Source: DATMNI01 sp035570275 (lineage in GTDB: Bacteria > Acidobacteriota > Terriglobia > Bryobacterales > Bryobacteraceae). Taken from it: DNA of 40,866 nucleotides. The position numbers and the translations under genes were made by a program. Shown piece by piece: positions 16,165-24,934 of this stretch (the first letter of the stretch is position 1; each line of letters starts with the position of its first letter). The notes beneath the pieces were generated by a model that saw only the letters and a program-made list of their open reading frames with translations, did no database searches and was not told the origin of the DNA. Where the stretch lies: contig DATMNI010000208.1 in assembly GCA_035570275.1 (NCBI GenBank), forward strand, positions 1 to 40,866. Reading direction: 5' to 3'.

Positions 16165-16701
16165 CTACTGTACTACTGGGCCCGCTGTGGGATCCTCGAT
16201 TCGCATGCCCATCACCAGCGTACGCAGCACTTCGTTCCACGCGATCTCGAGTCCGGCGGCGCGGTTCGACCAGTAATTCATCGAGATCAGGCAGAGTATC
16301 GGCCCCCGCGCCAGGGCGACGCGGAAACGTGCGTCGCGTTTGTACTCGGTGTCGATGTATCTCTGTTCCAGCCAGGCAATCTCCAGATCGCCGCGCTCAA
16401 TGTGGTGGATCTCCGACTGCTTATACGCCTTCCGGTCAGTGCCCAGCGTGTCCCGCAGCGTATCGTCAAGTGACAACTCCCGAACGTACTCGGCTGGGAC
16501 CCGGAAGATCGACACGCCCAGATCGCAGCTTTCGACCGATGGCGGCCGGTCATGAAGATGAACTGCGCCATCCTCCGGCTCGACGATCCAGTGGCTCGGG
16601 TAATCGAATCGCACCAGACCGCGGTCGATCACGCAAATGGAATACCCCGGATTGCTCTTCCAGGTGTGATTGCCTTTGAGTTTGTGCTTCTCTACGCCCA
16701 C
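16165..16701 (-). CDS. Unrecognised small protein
   Basis: The product is about 178 residues, soluble and acidic-aromatic, with no signal peptide or membrane helix. It starts with GTG (MGVEKHKLKGNHTW); no ATG lies near the conserved-looking beginning. Segments such as GLVRFDYPSHWIVEPEDGAV, RVPAEYVRELSLDDTLR and RFRVALARGPILCLISMNYW suggest an alternating strand-helix fold, like small lipid- or effector-binding domains, but I do not recognise a family. It lies 79 nt downstream of the FHA-transglycosylase gene on the same strand and may be co-transcribed with it. It shows ordinary codon use. Confidence 0.6.
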   Translation of the reverse strand: MGVEKHKLKGNHTWKSNPGYSICVIDRGLVRFDYPSHWIVEPEDGAVHLHDRPPSVESCDLGVSIFRVPAEYVRELSLDDTLRDTLGTDRKAYKQSEIHHIERGDLEIAWLEQRYIDTEYKRDARFRVALARGPILCLISMNYWSNRAAGLEIAWNEVLRTLVMGMRIEDPTAGPVVQ

Positions 16702-16780
16702 TTTTGTATCTTACGGCAAACCGGCGGGGCGGTGGCGAACGTTCGTCGCCGGGGGGCGCCCGGGCCCGGCATAGTGCGTG

Positions 16781-18235
16781 TCAAAATCCGAAATGACGGG
16801 GGTTGCGGCCGATGATCATGGCGGCGACGACTCTGGGAACATATTCGCGCGTTTCCTTCGGCAGGGCGTTTACCCGGTACAGATACCAGAAGTTGCGTTG
16901 CTTGATCGGGTCGCGGACATTCATCACGGCCTGCTTGACCCTTGAGGGACCCAGGTTATATGCCGCCAATGCCAGCATGACGGAGCTGCCGGCGCCGAAA
17001 TCCAGGATCAATTCACGGAGAAAGCGGCAGCTCGCGCGCGTAGACTTGGTTAGATCCGTCCGCTCGTCTAACTGCTTGTCCACGCGCAAACCGAATGTTC
17101 GGGCCGTCGCCGGCGTCAACTGCCATGGGCCGCGCGCGCCCGCGGCGCTGGATTGGTCAGGCGCCAGGGCGCTCTCAACCAGAGGAATGTAAGCTAAGTC
17201 GGCGGGCAAACGTTCCTCCAGGAGCACCTGCCGGATCACCTTGAGTTGCGGCGCGCCATCGTTCAATACATGCGCCACCAGCGGACGGTTGGGTCCCTGG
17301 TCTTGCTCAATATAGTGGCCGGCCCGCTCTACGAAGTCCGGTGGCACGCTGTACACTTCGGCGCCGAATTCCGCCATCAGCGCCCGGATCTCCCGGATCA
17401 GGAAGTCCTCTTTTTCATGCGGCCCAAACCGGTAAAACACACTCCGCTCCAGCAGTTCCGCCTGATTCTGATAACCCGAGAGCTCGGAAACGAGCCGGTC
17501 GGAGTCTGCCAGGCTGCCGGCCGTTTTCTGTAATTGAGCCTCCACGTCACGGATGCGCTGGTCGATGGAGTGCTTCTGGCGATCCAATACGGATATCTGC
17601 CACGCTGCAAATCCCGCCACGGCTACCAAGCCTGTCGCCAATACGCCAATCACCATGTGGAAACGCCGGCTGGTGTGGCGCAGGGCATCCTGCAGCGTCT
17701 CCCGCATGATGGTCAGAGTCTCGCCGCTCAAACCTTTTAACCGCGCATGCCGGGCGCGCGCCACCGCTACCGACAGCAATTCTTCGTATGGTTCGGTTGG
17801 CGCAGTGGGCTCGGGGCCGCCTGGCGGGTTGCCTGGCGGATTGAGGACGCCCTCCGGAATAGCCATTGTCCTGTCGAATTCAGCCGGCGCAGGCTCTTCG
17901 GTGGTGAAGACCAGCTCAGGACCCTGAGATCCGAACCGGATGGTGGCTGGAGCGCACAGGTCGGCTTCGGTGATTGGCTCGCCATTCAAGTATGTTCCGT
18001 TGGTGCTGTCCAGATCGCGAATCCGAAAGCTGTTACCCTCGCGGCGAATCTCCAGATGCTGCAGCGAAACACTGGCGACATCGGGACCCTGAATCACCAG
18101 GTCGTTGTGCGGGCCTCGTCCTACGGATGTGGCGCCGTCGGCCAGCTCATACATGAGTCCGGCAGTCGCGCCAAGGTGCGATACCAACCGGGCTCGAATC
18201 GGCGGCGCTGGTGTGGGCTGTTCTGACTCTGACAT
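16781..18235 (-). CDS. FHA domain - transmembrane - lytic transglycosylase fusion
   Basis: The product is about 484 residues. Residues 25-105 are an FHA phosphothreonine-binding domain (GATSVGRGPHNDLVI, SLQHLEI, LDSTNGTYLNGEPI). A Pro-rich linker (NPPGNPPGGPEPTAPTEP) leads to a transmembrane helix near 193-216 (VIGVLATGLVAVAGFAAW), then a coiled coil (about 217-262). The rest is an MltD/Slt-like lytic transglycosylase: catalytic Glu354 in YIPLVESALAPDQSSAAGA, GPWQLTPATARTFGL, and LALAAYNLGPSRV. The topology places FHA in the cytoplasm and the muramidase in the periplasm, so phosphorylation inside could control cell-wall cleavage outside. That is inference. No Ser/Thr kinase is encoded nearby, but a PP2C-type phosphatase lies at 34.7-35.8 kb. 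Confidence 0.88.
   Translation of the reverse strand: MSESEQPTPAPPIRARLVSHLGATAGLMYELADGATSVGRGPHNDLVIQGPDVASVSLQHLEIRREGNSFRIRDLDSTNGTYLNGEPITEADLCAPATIRFGSQGPELVFTTEEPAPAEFDRTMAIPEGVLNPPGNPPGGPEPTAPTEPYEELLSVAVARARHARLKGLSGETLTIMRETLQDALRHTSRRFHMVIGVLATGLVAVAGFAAWQISVLDRQKHSIDQRIRDVEAQLQKTAGSLADSDRLVSELSGYQNQAELLERSVFYRFGPHEKEDFLIREIRALMAEFGAEVYSVPPDFVERAGHYIEQDQGPNRPLVAHVLNDGAPQLKVIRQVLLEERLPADLAYIPLVESALAPDQSSAAGARGPWQLTPATARTFGLRVDKQLDERTDLTKSTRASCRFLRELILDFGAGSSVMLALAAYNLGPSRVKQAVMNVRDPIKQRNFWYLYRVNALPKETREYVPRVVAAMIIGRNPRHFGF
17820..17843 (-). repeat. 12-nt tandem duplication in the FHA linker
   Basis: CCTGGCGGGTTG is followed by CCTGGCGGATTG, encoding NPPG twice in the linker between the FHA domain and the membrane helix. 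Confidence 0.75.
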
Positions 18236-18285
18236 GGTTGCGATACACGGGCCTTGCTACTACTGTATCCCACGGAGGTTGCCGG

Positions 18286-20556
18286 CTACCGCAGGGTAAA
18301 CTCGCTTTCCAGGCCGCCAACCGAATCCGGAGCAATCCAGACCCGGTAGCGCCCCGGCTCCGTCACCAATTGCATCTGCCGGTTATGAAACGCGAGATCT
18401 CCGGCAGCGATGGGAAACGTCACTCGCTGGGTTTCGCCGGGCTTGAGAAGAAGACGCCGAAAACCCTTCAACACGCGGACCGGCTGCACTACGCTGGCGG
18501 CCACCGGATGAACGTAGAACTGGACTACCTCGGTGGCTTCACGCGCACCGCGGTTAGTGACATCGGCCGAGACCGAGAGCCCGCTGTCTCTGAGGGCCGT
18601 GGGCGCGCTCAAACGCAGGTTCGAGTACGCAAAATCGGTGTAGGACAGGCCGTAGCCAAAGGGATATTCCGGCGTGAAATCGACGTCGATGTATTTCGAC
18701 GTGTATCCTGTCGGCTCCGCGGGATTGCCCATTGGAACCCCCAGCTCATTCGCCGCTGCCGGACGGCCGGTGTTGAGATGGGCATAGTAGATAGGCACCT
18801 GGCCAACGGTGCGCGGAAACGTGACCGTCAGTTTTCCCGAAGGCACGGCGCGGCCGAACAACAAATCGGCGATGGCCGGCCCGCCCATGGTGCCCGGATG
18901 CCAGGCCCACAACACCGCCTGTAGCCGGGCCGCCGTCTGGTGAAATGTAAGCGGACGGCCGGCCAGAATCACGGCTACCGCCGGTTTTCCCAGCTTGGCG
19001 ATTTCGTTCACCAGATCTTCCTGGGCTCCGGGCAAATTGAGGAATGCGCGGGAGCGGGCTTCCCCCGAAAGAATCTGCTCTTCTCCAAGAAAGAGCAGCA
19101 CCACTTCGGCCTTTCGCGCCGCGGCCAGTGCGGCCTCAAAGCCGTCCCGGCCGGTATCCCGGCTGTTCTTGAGGCCGGGGGCATAGAGCACGCGCGCATC
19201 GCCCAGCATACGCCGCAGGGCCCCCAACGGCGTCTCGACTTCCTCCAGCCGGCCGTCCATCACCCACGTCCCCATTTGATCGAGGGGACTGTCAGCCAGC
19301 GGCCCGATCACCGCCACTGAGCCAACCGACTCCGCCAGCGGAAGCAGACGGCCTTCGTTCTTCAGCAGCACCGCGCTCTCTGTAGCCAGCCGTTGGGCCA
19401 GCGCGCGCGATTCCGGGGTGACGTGCGTCTGCGCCATGGGCGTCACGGTCCCCGGCGCGGCCACTCGTTCGTCGAACAACCCCAGGCGAAACTTCAGCCG
19501 CAGAATGTTGCCCACCGCGTCGTCGATGTACTTCATCGGCACCTCGCCCTCTGTTACCAGCGATTTCAAGTGGTCGTGGAAGGCCGTGCTCACCATCTCC
19601 ATTTCGACGCCGGCGCGCACGGCTTCCCGCGCGGCATCGCGGGCAGTAGCCGCGTAGCCGTGCGGAACCATCTCGTTGATGGCTTCATAATCCGTTACCA
19701 CCAGTCCGTTGAATTTCCACTCCTCGCGCAGAATCTGGCGAAGCAGAAACGAATTGCCGGTGGCGGGAACCCCGTTGACCGTGTTGAAGGCCGTCATGAT
19801 GGTGGCCGCTCCGGCAGCCAGGGCGGCGCGAAAAGGCGGCAGGTAAACATCCCGGAGCAGCACCTCGGGGATCCAGGCGCTGTTGTAATCGCGCCCCGCC
19901 TCCGCGGCGCCGTAGCCGACGAAATGCTTGGCGCATGACGCCATCGAGGATGGGTCGTCGAGCCCGGCGCCTTGGAAGCCCCGTACCATGGCCGCGCCAA
20001 GAATCTCGTCGACATAAGGATCTTCTCCCAGGCTTTCGGCGATGCGCCCCCAGCGCGGATCGCGAGCCACATCCAGCATGGGCGCGAACGTCCAACGGAT
20101 TCCTTCGCCGCTGGCCTCCGTGGCCGCGGTCCGGGCGGCTTGCTGAATCAACTCGGGGTCCCAGCTAGCCGCCTGTCCCAGGGGGATCGGAAAAATGGTG
20201 TGGTAACCATGAATCACGTCCCGCCCGAAAAGCAGCGGGATACCGAGCCGGCTTTCGTTACGGGCGATGCGTTGCGCCTCCGCGCGGTCCGCCGGACTTC
20301 CCGCGTTCAAGAAGGAGCCCCACCCGCCTCGCCGGATTCCCTCCTTTATGGACTCGGAGAGCGGCGTTGCCATCGACGTGGATTGCGACATTTGCCCGAT
20401 CTTCTCGTCCAACGTCATGCGCGCGAGGAGCGCCGCGATCCGCTGCTCGACGCCGGCTTGCGGCGGGGCGCCGGACACCGCCCCAGCGAAAACCAAAAGC
20501 GTCAGAATTCCGAAAATCCAGCTCATCACCACCGGAAACACACAGTTGGCGGCCAT
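18286..20556 (-). CDS. Glycoside hydrolase family 3 (beta-glucosidase type)
   Basis: The product is about 756 residues, close to the usual BglX length. I start it at MAANCVFPVVMSWIFGILTL (ATG ending at 20556), where a signal peptide begins; an ATG at 20526 is the alternative. The open frame runs 223 codons further upstream, but that part is unrelated. The GH3 barrel shows MTLDEKIGQMSQ, GRDVIHGYHTIFPIPL, FAPMLDVARDPRWGRIAESL, KHFVGYGAAEAGRDYN and the nucleophile Asp289 in GLVVTDYEAIN. The second domain has FLGEEQILSGEA as probable acid/base region, and the C-terminus is a fibronectin-III-like domain. It is exported and probably removes terminal beta-linked glucose or xylose from plant or microbial oligosaccharides. 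Confidence 0.92.
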   Translation of the reverse strand: MAANCVFPVVMSWIFGILTLLVFAGAVSGAPPQAGVEQRIAALLARMTLDEKIGQMSQSTSMATPLSESIKEGIRRGGWGSFLNAGSPADRAEAQRIARNESRLGIPLLFGRDVIHGYHTIFPIPLGQAASWDPELIQQAARTAATEASGEGIRWTFAPMLDVARDPRWGRIAESLGEDPYVDEILGAAMVRGFQGAGLDDPSSMASCAKHFVGYGAAEAGRDYNSAWIPEVLLRDVYLPPFRAALAAGAATIMTAFNTVNGVPATGNSFLLRQILREEWKFNGLVVTDYEAINEMVPHGYAATARDAAREAVRAGVEMEMVSTAFHDHLKSLVTEGEVPMKYIDDAVGNILRLKFRLGLFDERVAAPGTVTPMAQTHVTPESRALAQRLATESAVLLKNEGRLLPLAESVGSVAVIGPLADSPLDQMGTWVMDGRLEEVETPLGALRRMLGDARVLYAPGLKNSRDTGRDGFEAALAAARKAEVVLLFLGEEQILSGEARSRAFLNLPGAQEDLVNEIAKLGKPAVAVILAGRPLTFHQTAARLQAVLWAWHPGTMGGPAIADLLFGRAVPSGKLTVTFPRTVGQVPIYYAHLNTGRPAAANELGVPMGNPAEPTGYTSKYIDVDFTPEYPFGYGLSYTDFAYSNLRLSAPTALRDSGLSVSADVTNRGAREATEVVQFYVHPVAASVVQPVRVLKGFRRLLLKPGETQRVTFPIAAGDLAFHNRQMQLVTEPGRYRVWIAPDSVGGLESEFTLR

Positions 20557-20955
20557 AAGACTATCCCACCCTTTCGCAGCCCGCTCTGGTTGCCGTATTG
20601 CCGTTGGCCGACCATGTCCACTTGGAACGTCGGTCTGGCCAAGAAACTCTATCACCCAGGCTATCCTAAACGGCGGCGCCACCGGCATCCGGCACCTGGA
20701 AGAGTGCGTAACCGTTTTGGGGCAGACGCTCGAGGCGAGAAGAGCCTCTCGGACGCCAAGGGGCGTGGGACGGGTGAACTCCGCCAGCGCGTTACGGGTA
20801 ACTCCGGCCGCGGAAAAGAGCCGAGGGGCTGGATTTGGGGTTTCCGAGACTGCATCTGCACAACCTCCCGAAGGGTTCAAGCACCAGTGGCTCGGGGCGC
20901 TGCGGGTCCGGCGCGAGGGCGGGCGGCACGGGCTCGGGGTGATCGGAGTGCGGCG

Positions 20956-21225
20956 TAGCGCAAACTGAAAGAACGAACCCAATTTTCGCTGAGCCGATTG
21001 GAGTTGGGCGAAATTGGCTTTGGCTTTTGCCGGCGGTTCACGAGCGAGGCCACGGAGTTCGGCGGGGTCTTCGCCGGCGATGAGCTGGGATCTGGCGTAG
21101 AGGCCAGTCTTGAAGGACTTTGCCCTGGAGTCGGTCTTGGCTTCGGCGGAGCGTGGGTGGCCCAGAGGGCACCCCGAGTCTTGACCGTAGCGACGATTGG
21201 CGGCGATTTGTTTCGGGGTGCTCAT
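20956..21225 (-). pseudogene. Remnant of a small acidobacterial repeat-family protein
   Basis: The start MSTPKQIAANRRYGQDSGCP, followed by TGLYARSQLIAGEDPAEL, matches my memory of the N-terminus of a multicopy family of unknown function in Acidobacteria and Planctomycetes. In those proteins SRANSxKHGLYS and GEDPxxF lead into a long helical body. Here the helical body is missing: after LRGLAREP the sequence jumps to AKANFAQLQSAQRKLGSFFQ, which looks like a family C-terminus. No stop closes it before the GH3 gene. An internal deletion similar to the S46 pseudogene is suspected. The family recollection is not verified. Confidence 0.35.
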
Positions 21226-21416
21226 CCACCAGGGGATAGCAGGCGAGGGGGCTGGAGTCTGAAATTAGGGGCTGTAAGGGATTGAGGGGATTGAGAAAAC
21301 TCTTTAGAAAAACGTGAACTGCTAGGAGCAGGATGGTGCATTCCGAGGTGGTGAGGAGCGGAATCAGGTGGGGGGAGGGCTTCGTCCGATCCTCCGAGTT
21401 TACATAACGCCCCGGA

Positions 21417-21444
21417 AGTACGTATATTTAAGTACGTATATTTA
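21417..21444. repeat. 14-nt perfect tandem duplication upstream of the papain-fold gene
   Basis: AGTACGTATATTTA occurs twice in a row in non-coding DNA, about 180 nt before the GTG start at 21621. The unit contains the palindrome TACGTA, so a regulator-binding role is possible, but slippage alone can explain it. Confidence 0.85.
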
Positions 21445-21620
21445 AGATCCTTACAGACCGTTGGCCTCAATATTAGTGTATTATTAGTTCCTCTTTGGAG
21501 AGTATGATTTTTAGTACTCGGATCGGGGAGGCAACCGGCTGGGCATACTGCTCTGGTTGGGATTTTCCTTGGTCCGACTCCCCAAAACGGAAATTCCTTC
21601 CAAATAAAAGGAGAAGTGAC

Positions 21621-22691
21621 GTGTTCCGTCGAATTCTCGTGCTCTCACTCGTATCTCTCGGCTGCGCTGCTGCGCAGGGGCCGAATGCGGTTCCGGCTGT
21701 TGTTTTCGGTCCCCAGGCGGTCGTAGCACCCAGCGGACGGCCCGCGCCCGTCGATTTCCAGTTTGGATTGGTGCCGCTTGTGCATGGTCCTTATTCGCTG
21801 ATCGTCCTCAACCCGGACCGCGCCACGGGCACGATGTCGCTGAACGGCACACCTGTGTTCCAGAACAATCTGTCGGGGCTCTTTGAGAGCCAGCCCGTTA
21901 CCCTCGAATCCGCCAATACGCTCTCGGTCGAGCTTAACGGCGGCACCATTTGGGTTGCCGTTTACGGATGGGAGTACGCGTTTGCGAGCGACTACAAAGC
22001 GATCCCGTCCGGGAGCGCGACGCCGTCCGGGAGCGCGTTGGCGTATCCGAACGGCAGTCTGAACTGGGTCGTGAAGGGCGCGGTCACCCCCATCAAAAAC
22101 CAGGGAGCGCTTTGCCCGGCCAGTTGGGCCTTCAGCACGACCGGAGCGATTGAAAGCGCCATTGCAATCAAGCACGGCCAGCTCACCAGCCTTTCCGAAC
22201 AAGAATTCATCGATTGTTCGGCGGCTCGAAGCTGCCTGTTTGGAAGCACTCCGCTGGCTATGACGTGGGCCGTGAATAACGGCGACGACACGGAGGCCGT
22301 ATATCCCTACACGGGCACCGGCAAACGCGCATGCAATGCTTCGATCCCCGCCGCAGCCAACACGAAGATCACCGGCTTCAGTCGTGGCCCTATCGGCGAC
22401 GAGAATGTCTTGGGAACACTGGTCGACATTGGCCCCGTTTCTGTCGTGATCAACGGCAATTGGTTTGCGCGCTACACCGGTGGCGTCGCGAATCCCCAGT
22501 GCGAGTCGCAGATTCCCTCATTTTGGAGCGTTCTGATTGTCGGCTACGGCCACGACTCATCGACAGGACTGGACTACTGGCTTGTCAAGAACTCGCTAGG
22601 CCCGAATTGGGGCGAGTTGGGCTATTTCCGGATCGTTCGCAATCAGAACAAGTGCGGCATCGCCGACTACACCCTTAGGGTTGAGGACTGA
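21621..22691 (+). CDS. Secreted papain-family (C1A) protein lacking the catalytic Cys and His (predicted pseudoenzyme)
   Basis: The product is about 356 residues from the GTG at 21621, with AGGAG at 21609-21613; the upstream in-frame ATG lacks such a site. A signal peptide (FRRILVLSLVSLGCAAAQ) precedes a beta domain (GPYSLIVLNPD, TMSLNGTPVF, NTLSVELNGG) of a type frequent in acidobacterial secreted proteins. The papain fold begins at VVKGAVTPIKNQG. The oxyanion Gln161 and active-site Asn324 (WLVKNSLGPNWGELGY) are present. The catalytic Cys position is Ser168 (CPASWAFS instead of CGSCWAFS) and the catalytic His position is Trp302 (FWSVLIVGYG instead of HAV..VGYG). Structural elements such as LTSLSEQEFIDCS remain. 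It is therefore probably a binding protein or inhibitor-like decoy rather than a protease; serine-for-cysteine papain relatives exist (silicatein, SERA5). Confidence 0.88.
   Translation: MFRRILVLSLVSLGCAAAQGPNAVPAVVFGPQAVVAPSGRPAPVDFQFGLVPLVHGPYSLIVLNPDRATGTMSLNGTPVFQNNLSGLFESQPVTLESANTLSVELNGGTIWVAVYGWEYAFASDYKAIPSGSATPSGSALAYPNGSLNWVVKGAVTPIKNQGALCPASWAFSTTGAIESAIAIKHGQLTSLSEQEFIDCSAARSCLFGSTPLAMTWAVNNGDDTEAVYPYTGTGKRACNASIPAAANTKITGFSRGPIGDENVLGTLVDIGPVSVVINGNWFARYTGGVANPQCESQIPSFWSVLIVGYGHDSSTGLDYWLVKNSLGPNWGELGYFRIVRNQNKCGIADYTLRVED
22005..22040 (+). repeat. 18-nt tandem duplication in the papain-fold gene
   Basis: CCGTCCGGGAGCGCG occurs at 22005 and 22023 with an 18-nt period. It encodes PSGSAT-PSGSAL in the linker between the beta domain and the papain fold. 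Confidence 0.9.
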
Positions 22692-22709
22692 GATAACACG
22701 GAAACCGGC

Positions 22710-22889
22710 TCAGCCCCATTCCGCGATGCGGCGGGCGAGGTAGCCCAGGATGGTGACGACACGACCGGAATCCCGGTCAATGTATATGAAGGCGACACCG
22801 TCGATTCGGTATTTGCCCTTCCAGCCGAAGGCGAAGCGTGTATCGGTCTCCTCGAAGTAAACCTCGTCCGTATCTCCATCTTGTGCCAA
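22710..22889 (-). pseudogene. Small coding-like fragment
   Basis: Read on the minus strand, this 59-codon stretch (possible TTG start at 22889, TGA at 22712-22710) gives EVYFEETDTRFAFGWKGKYR and then FIYIDRDSGRVVTILGYLAR. The balanced composition looks like a genuine small alpha/beta protein, perhaps a toxin-like domain. An in-frame TGA lies a few codons before the TTG and there is no ATG. I do not recognise the family; it is likely a fragment. Confidence 0.35.
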
Positions 22890-22891
22890 GC

Positions 22892-23053
22892 GTGGCCCTG
22901 CCCGTCACCATCGGATCGGTCCGCTATCCCGGAATCCAGATCCACGACACCCGGATCATCCGGCTTCTGGAGGTGCTCCTACACGGCAGCACGACCGTCA
23001 CCGCCGTGCCCAGAACGCTGGAGGGACTCCGGGCAAGCTCTTCTGTTTATTAA
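22892..23053 (+). pseudogene. Coding-like fragment
   Basis: The plus strand reads VALPVTIGSVRYPGIQIHDT and then RIIRLLEVLLHGSTTVTAV before losing character and stopping at 23051-23053. The first 40 residues look like the beginning of a conserved domain in repeat-associated acidobacterial proteins. This is an impression only, and the downstream part is missing. Confidence 0.3.
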
Positions 23054-23761
23054 CAGAAACGATTTGGGAGACACCCACTCAACTCAGCTCCCTTTCCTGG
23101 GGGCGGAGACTACGTTACCAACCCCGTGCTTTATGCCCAGCGCCTGCTTGTTTTTCAAGGGTTTTGCGATCGTCAAAATACGGGTTATTAACCCGTTACA
23201 AGGTCGATCTCAATTGCGGAAAGCCGCCGATCCGCGGGAACGCCTGAGGCACATCGACGGGCTGCACATTTTCCGCGAAGTCGGCTTGAATAGGGCCTCG
23301 GAGCACGAATTCTAACTGACCAGTCTCCGAGTCGCGCGACCACACGCCCACTGGTCAGGAATTTGGCTGCGCGCACGCCGGACTTGACAACCTCGCGATT
23401 CGGATGTATTCGAGAGCAACGTGTCCGTGGATACCCCTGCCTATGGACGTGTGAACGGTCCAGAGTCCAGGCCCTGGGCACTTTTGAAGTTGGTAAGCAG
23501 TGTTTTCGTGCGTGCCGATTTATAGCTGCAGTCGGTTCCGGATTATGCCGCGTCGAGAACGCGACCAGATTATTTTCCTGAGCGCGAATAGGGCTGTCGG
23601 CCTGCCAAAGTTTCGCAGCAGATGAATGTCCACGTGACGCGCATCCTTCGGCCCTGCAATTTTAAGCTCGGGCAGAATAGCCTCAAGCAGGTCGATGCAT
23701 TTGTGCGATGTAAACGATGCATGCCGGTTCCAGGCTTTCACGCGGTTGAATCCCCACCAGC

Positions 23762-24751
23762 ATGAGTCCCTCACAAGGATTCGGCGAACGCATTGATATG
23801 ATGGCAGTCATGCGCTACCCGCATATAAGCAAACTCGACCTTGATCTACTCGTTCACCTCGCCGTACTGCTTGAAGAACGCCATGTTACAAGAGCCGCCA
23901 AGCGCTGCTTTCTGAGCCAGTCGGCAATGAGCCGGCAGCTGGATCGCCTTCGTGAAGCGCTTGGGGATGAGTTGCTTCTGCGAAACGGCCGGTCGCACGA
24001 AAGAACCGCCAGGGGGGAACGCCTTCTACGAGAACTGGAACCGTTGTTGCCACGCATCGAGGGAATCCTCCGGGGACGCTCGTTCGATCCGGAGAAAAGT
24101 CAGGACCAGTTTCAAGTGACGATGACAGATTACGCCTGCATGGTTCTCCTTCCTGAACTCGTGAAGCGCACGACACGGCTCGCACCGAAGTGCTCGATTG
24201 ACGTTCACGGGTGGAGCGAGCGGAGTTTCGACGATTTGCGAAGCGGAAGGATAGACACGGTCATCACGGTAGCGGGGCTAAGTGTTCCGCAGGGGATTCA
24301 TTGCGAAACGATCTTCTCCGACGTGTTTGCCTGCGTCGTCGCGACCAGTCATCCGCTGAACGTTCGTACGGTTTCTCTGGCGCAGTATCTCAAGTACCGC
24401 CACGTGGTGATCGCTGTGATCGGCGGACAGCAGACTCTCGTGGACCGCCCTCTGGGCGATCTTTCCATACGCCGAGAAGTCGGCCTCACGCTTCCGTTTT
24501 TCTCACCTGCCATTCCGGCGGTTGCGAACACCGATATGGTCCTAACGGTTCCACGAAGACTGGCCCTTGCTTTTGCTCAATCCGGGTCCGTCCGGTGGAT
24601 GGCAGCCCCCCCCGAGATTCGGGGATTCAATTACGACATGATGTGGCACCAGCGGCTCGACGACGATCCGGCGCACGGCTGGTTTCGCGAGCAGGTACGC
24701 AGCCTGGGACAGCAGATGATAAAGGCTCCTATCGTACGGAGGAGAGGATAG
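23762..24751 (+). CDS. LysR-family transcriptional regulator
   Basis: The product is up to 329 residues. The N-terminal winged helix-turn-helix is clear (LDLLVHLAVLLEERHVTRAA, LSQSAMSRQLDRLREALGD, LLLRNGRSHERTARGERLL), followed by the two-lobed effector domain (QFQVTMTDYACMVLLPELV, DTVITVAGLSVPQGI, VVATSHPLN, VANTDMVLTVPRRLA). It resembles the NodD/PnbR/LinR-type LysR subgroup that responds to aromatic or hydrophobic ligands. Several in-frame ATGs (23762, 23798, 23801, 23810) are possible starts and none has a good ribosome site. It is read in the same direction as two dehydrogenases and a tautomerase, 183 nt upstream of the first, and probably controls them. Confidence 0.93.
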   Translation: MSPSQGFGERIDMMAVMRYPHISKLDLDLLVHLAVLLEERHVTRAAKRCFLSQSAMSRQLDRLREALGDELLLRNGRSHERTARGERLLRELEPLLPRIEGILRGRSFDPEKSQDQFQVTMTDYACMVLLPELVKRTTRLAPKCSIDVHGWSERSFDDLRSGRIDTVITVAGLSVPQGIHCETIFSDVFACVVATSHPLNVRTVSLAQYLKYRHVVIAVIGGQQTLVDRPLGDLSIRREVGLTLPFFSPAIPAVANTDMVLTVPRRLALAFAQSGSVRWMAAPPEIRGFNYDMMWHQRLDDDPAHGWFREQVRSLGQQMIKAPIVRRRG

Positions 24752-24934
24752 AATCGTTTTCCCGCGTTGAATTCCGCGTTGTTCTTCTTCAGCCCGACGT
24801 ACGGCACCCTGCCGAAACCTCGATGCCCGTTTTATTCTGTCAATCATGCACTGCGCGCATGATTATAATGATCATTACTCACTTTACGAATTATGAGAGC
24901 GTGGCTAAGATTAGAACCAAGGAGACTTGATCCT

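Larger units (their letters stand above)
20557..21620. other. Gene-poor stretch between the GH3 and papain-fold genes
   Basis: About 1060 nt without an intact gene. The minus strand is open all the way into the GH3 gene but reads as low-complexity Pro/Ser/Arg sequence, apart from the remnant at 20956-21225. The right part (about 21240-21500) is AT-richer and probably holds the plus-strand promoter of the papain-fold gene. It contains a 14-nt tandem duplication at 21417-21444. Confidence 0.5.
22692..23761. other. Decayed intergenic region with gene fragments
   Basis: About 1070 nt without an intact gene. Two short stretches look like coding fragments (22710-22889 minus, 22892-23053 plus). A third plus-strand stretch around 23200-23315 (RKAADPRERLRHIDGLHIF) may be another. 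The remainder shows no recognised feature. It is probably a graveyard of inserted genes upstream of the LysR gene, whose promoter must lie at its right end. Confidence 0.5.

Noticed and set aside
20557..21225. GH3 protein with a 223-residue N-terminal extension
   Set aside because: The signal peptide begins at the Met ending at 20556; the upstream residues are low-complexity and start with an unrelated family's N-terminus.
22667..22945. Minus-strand 92-codon frame MDLDSGIADRS...
   Set aside because: It overlaps the end of the papain-fold gene and lacks protein-like composition; another minus-strand frame in the same place looks more coding.
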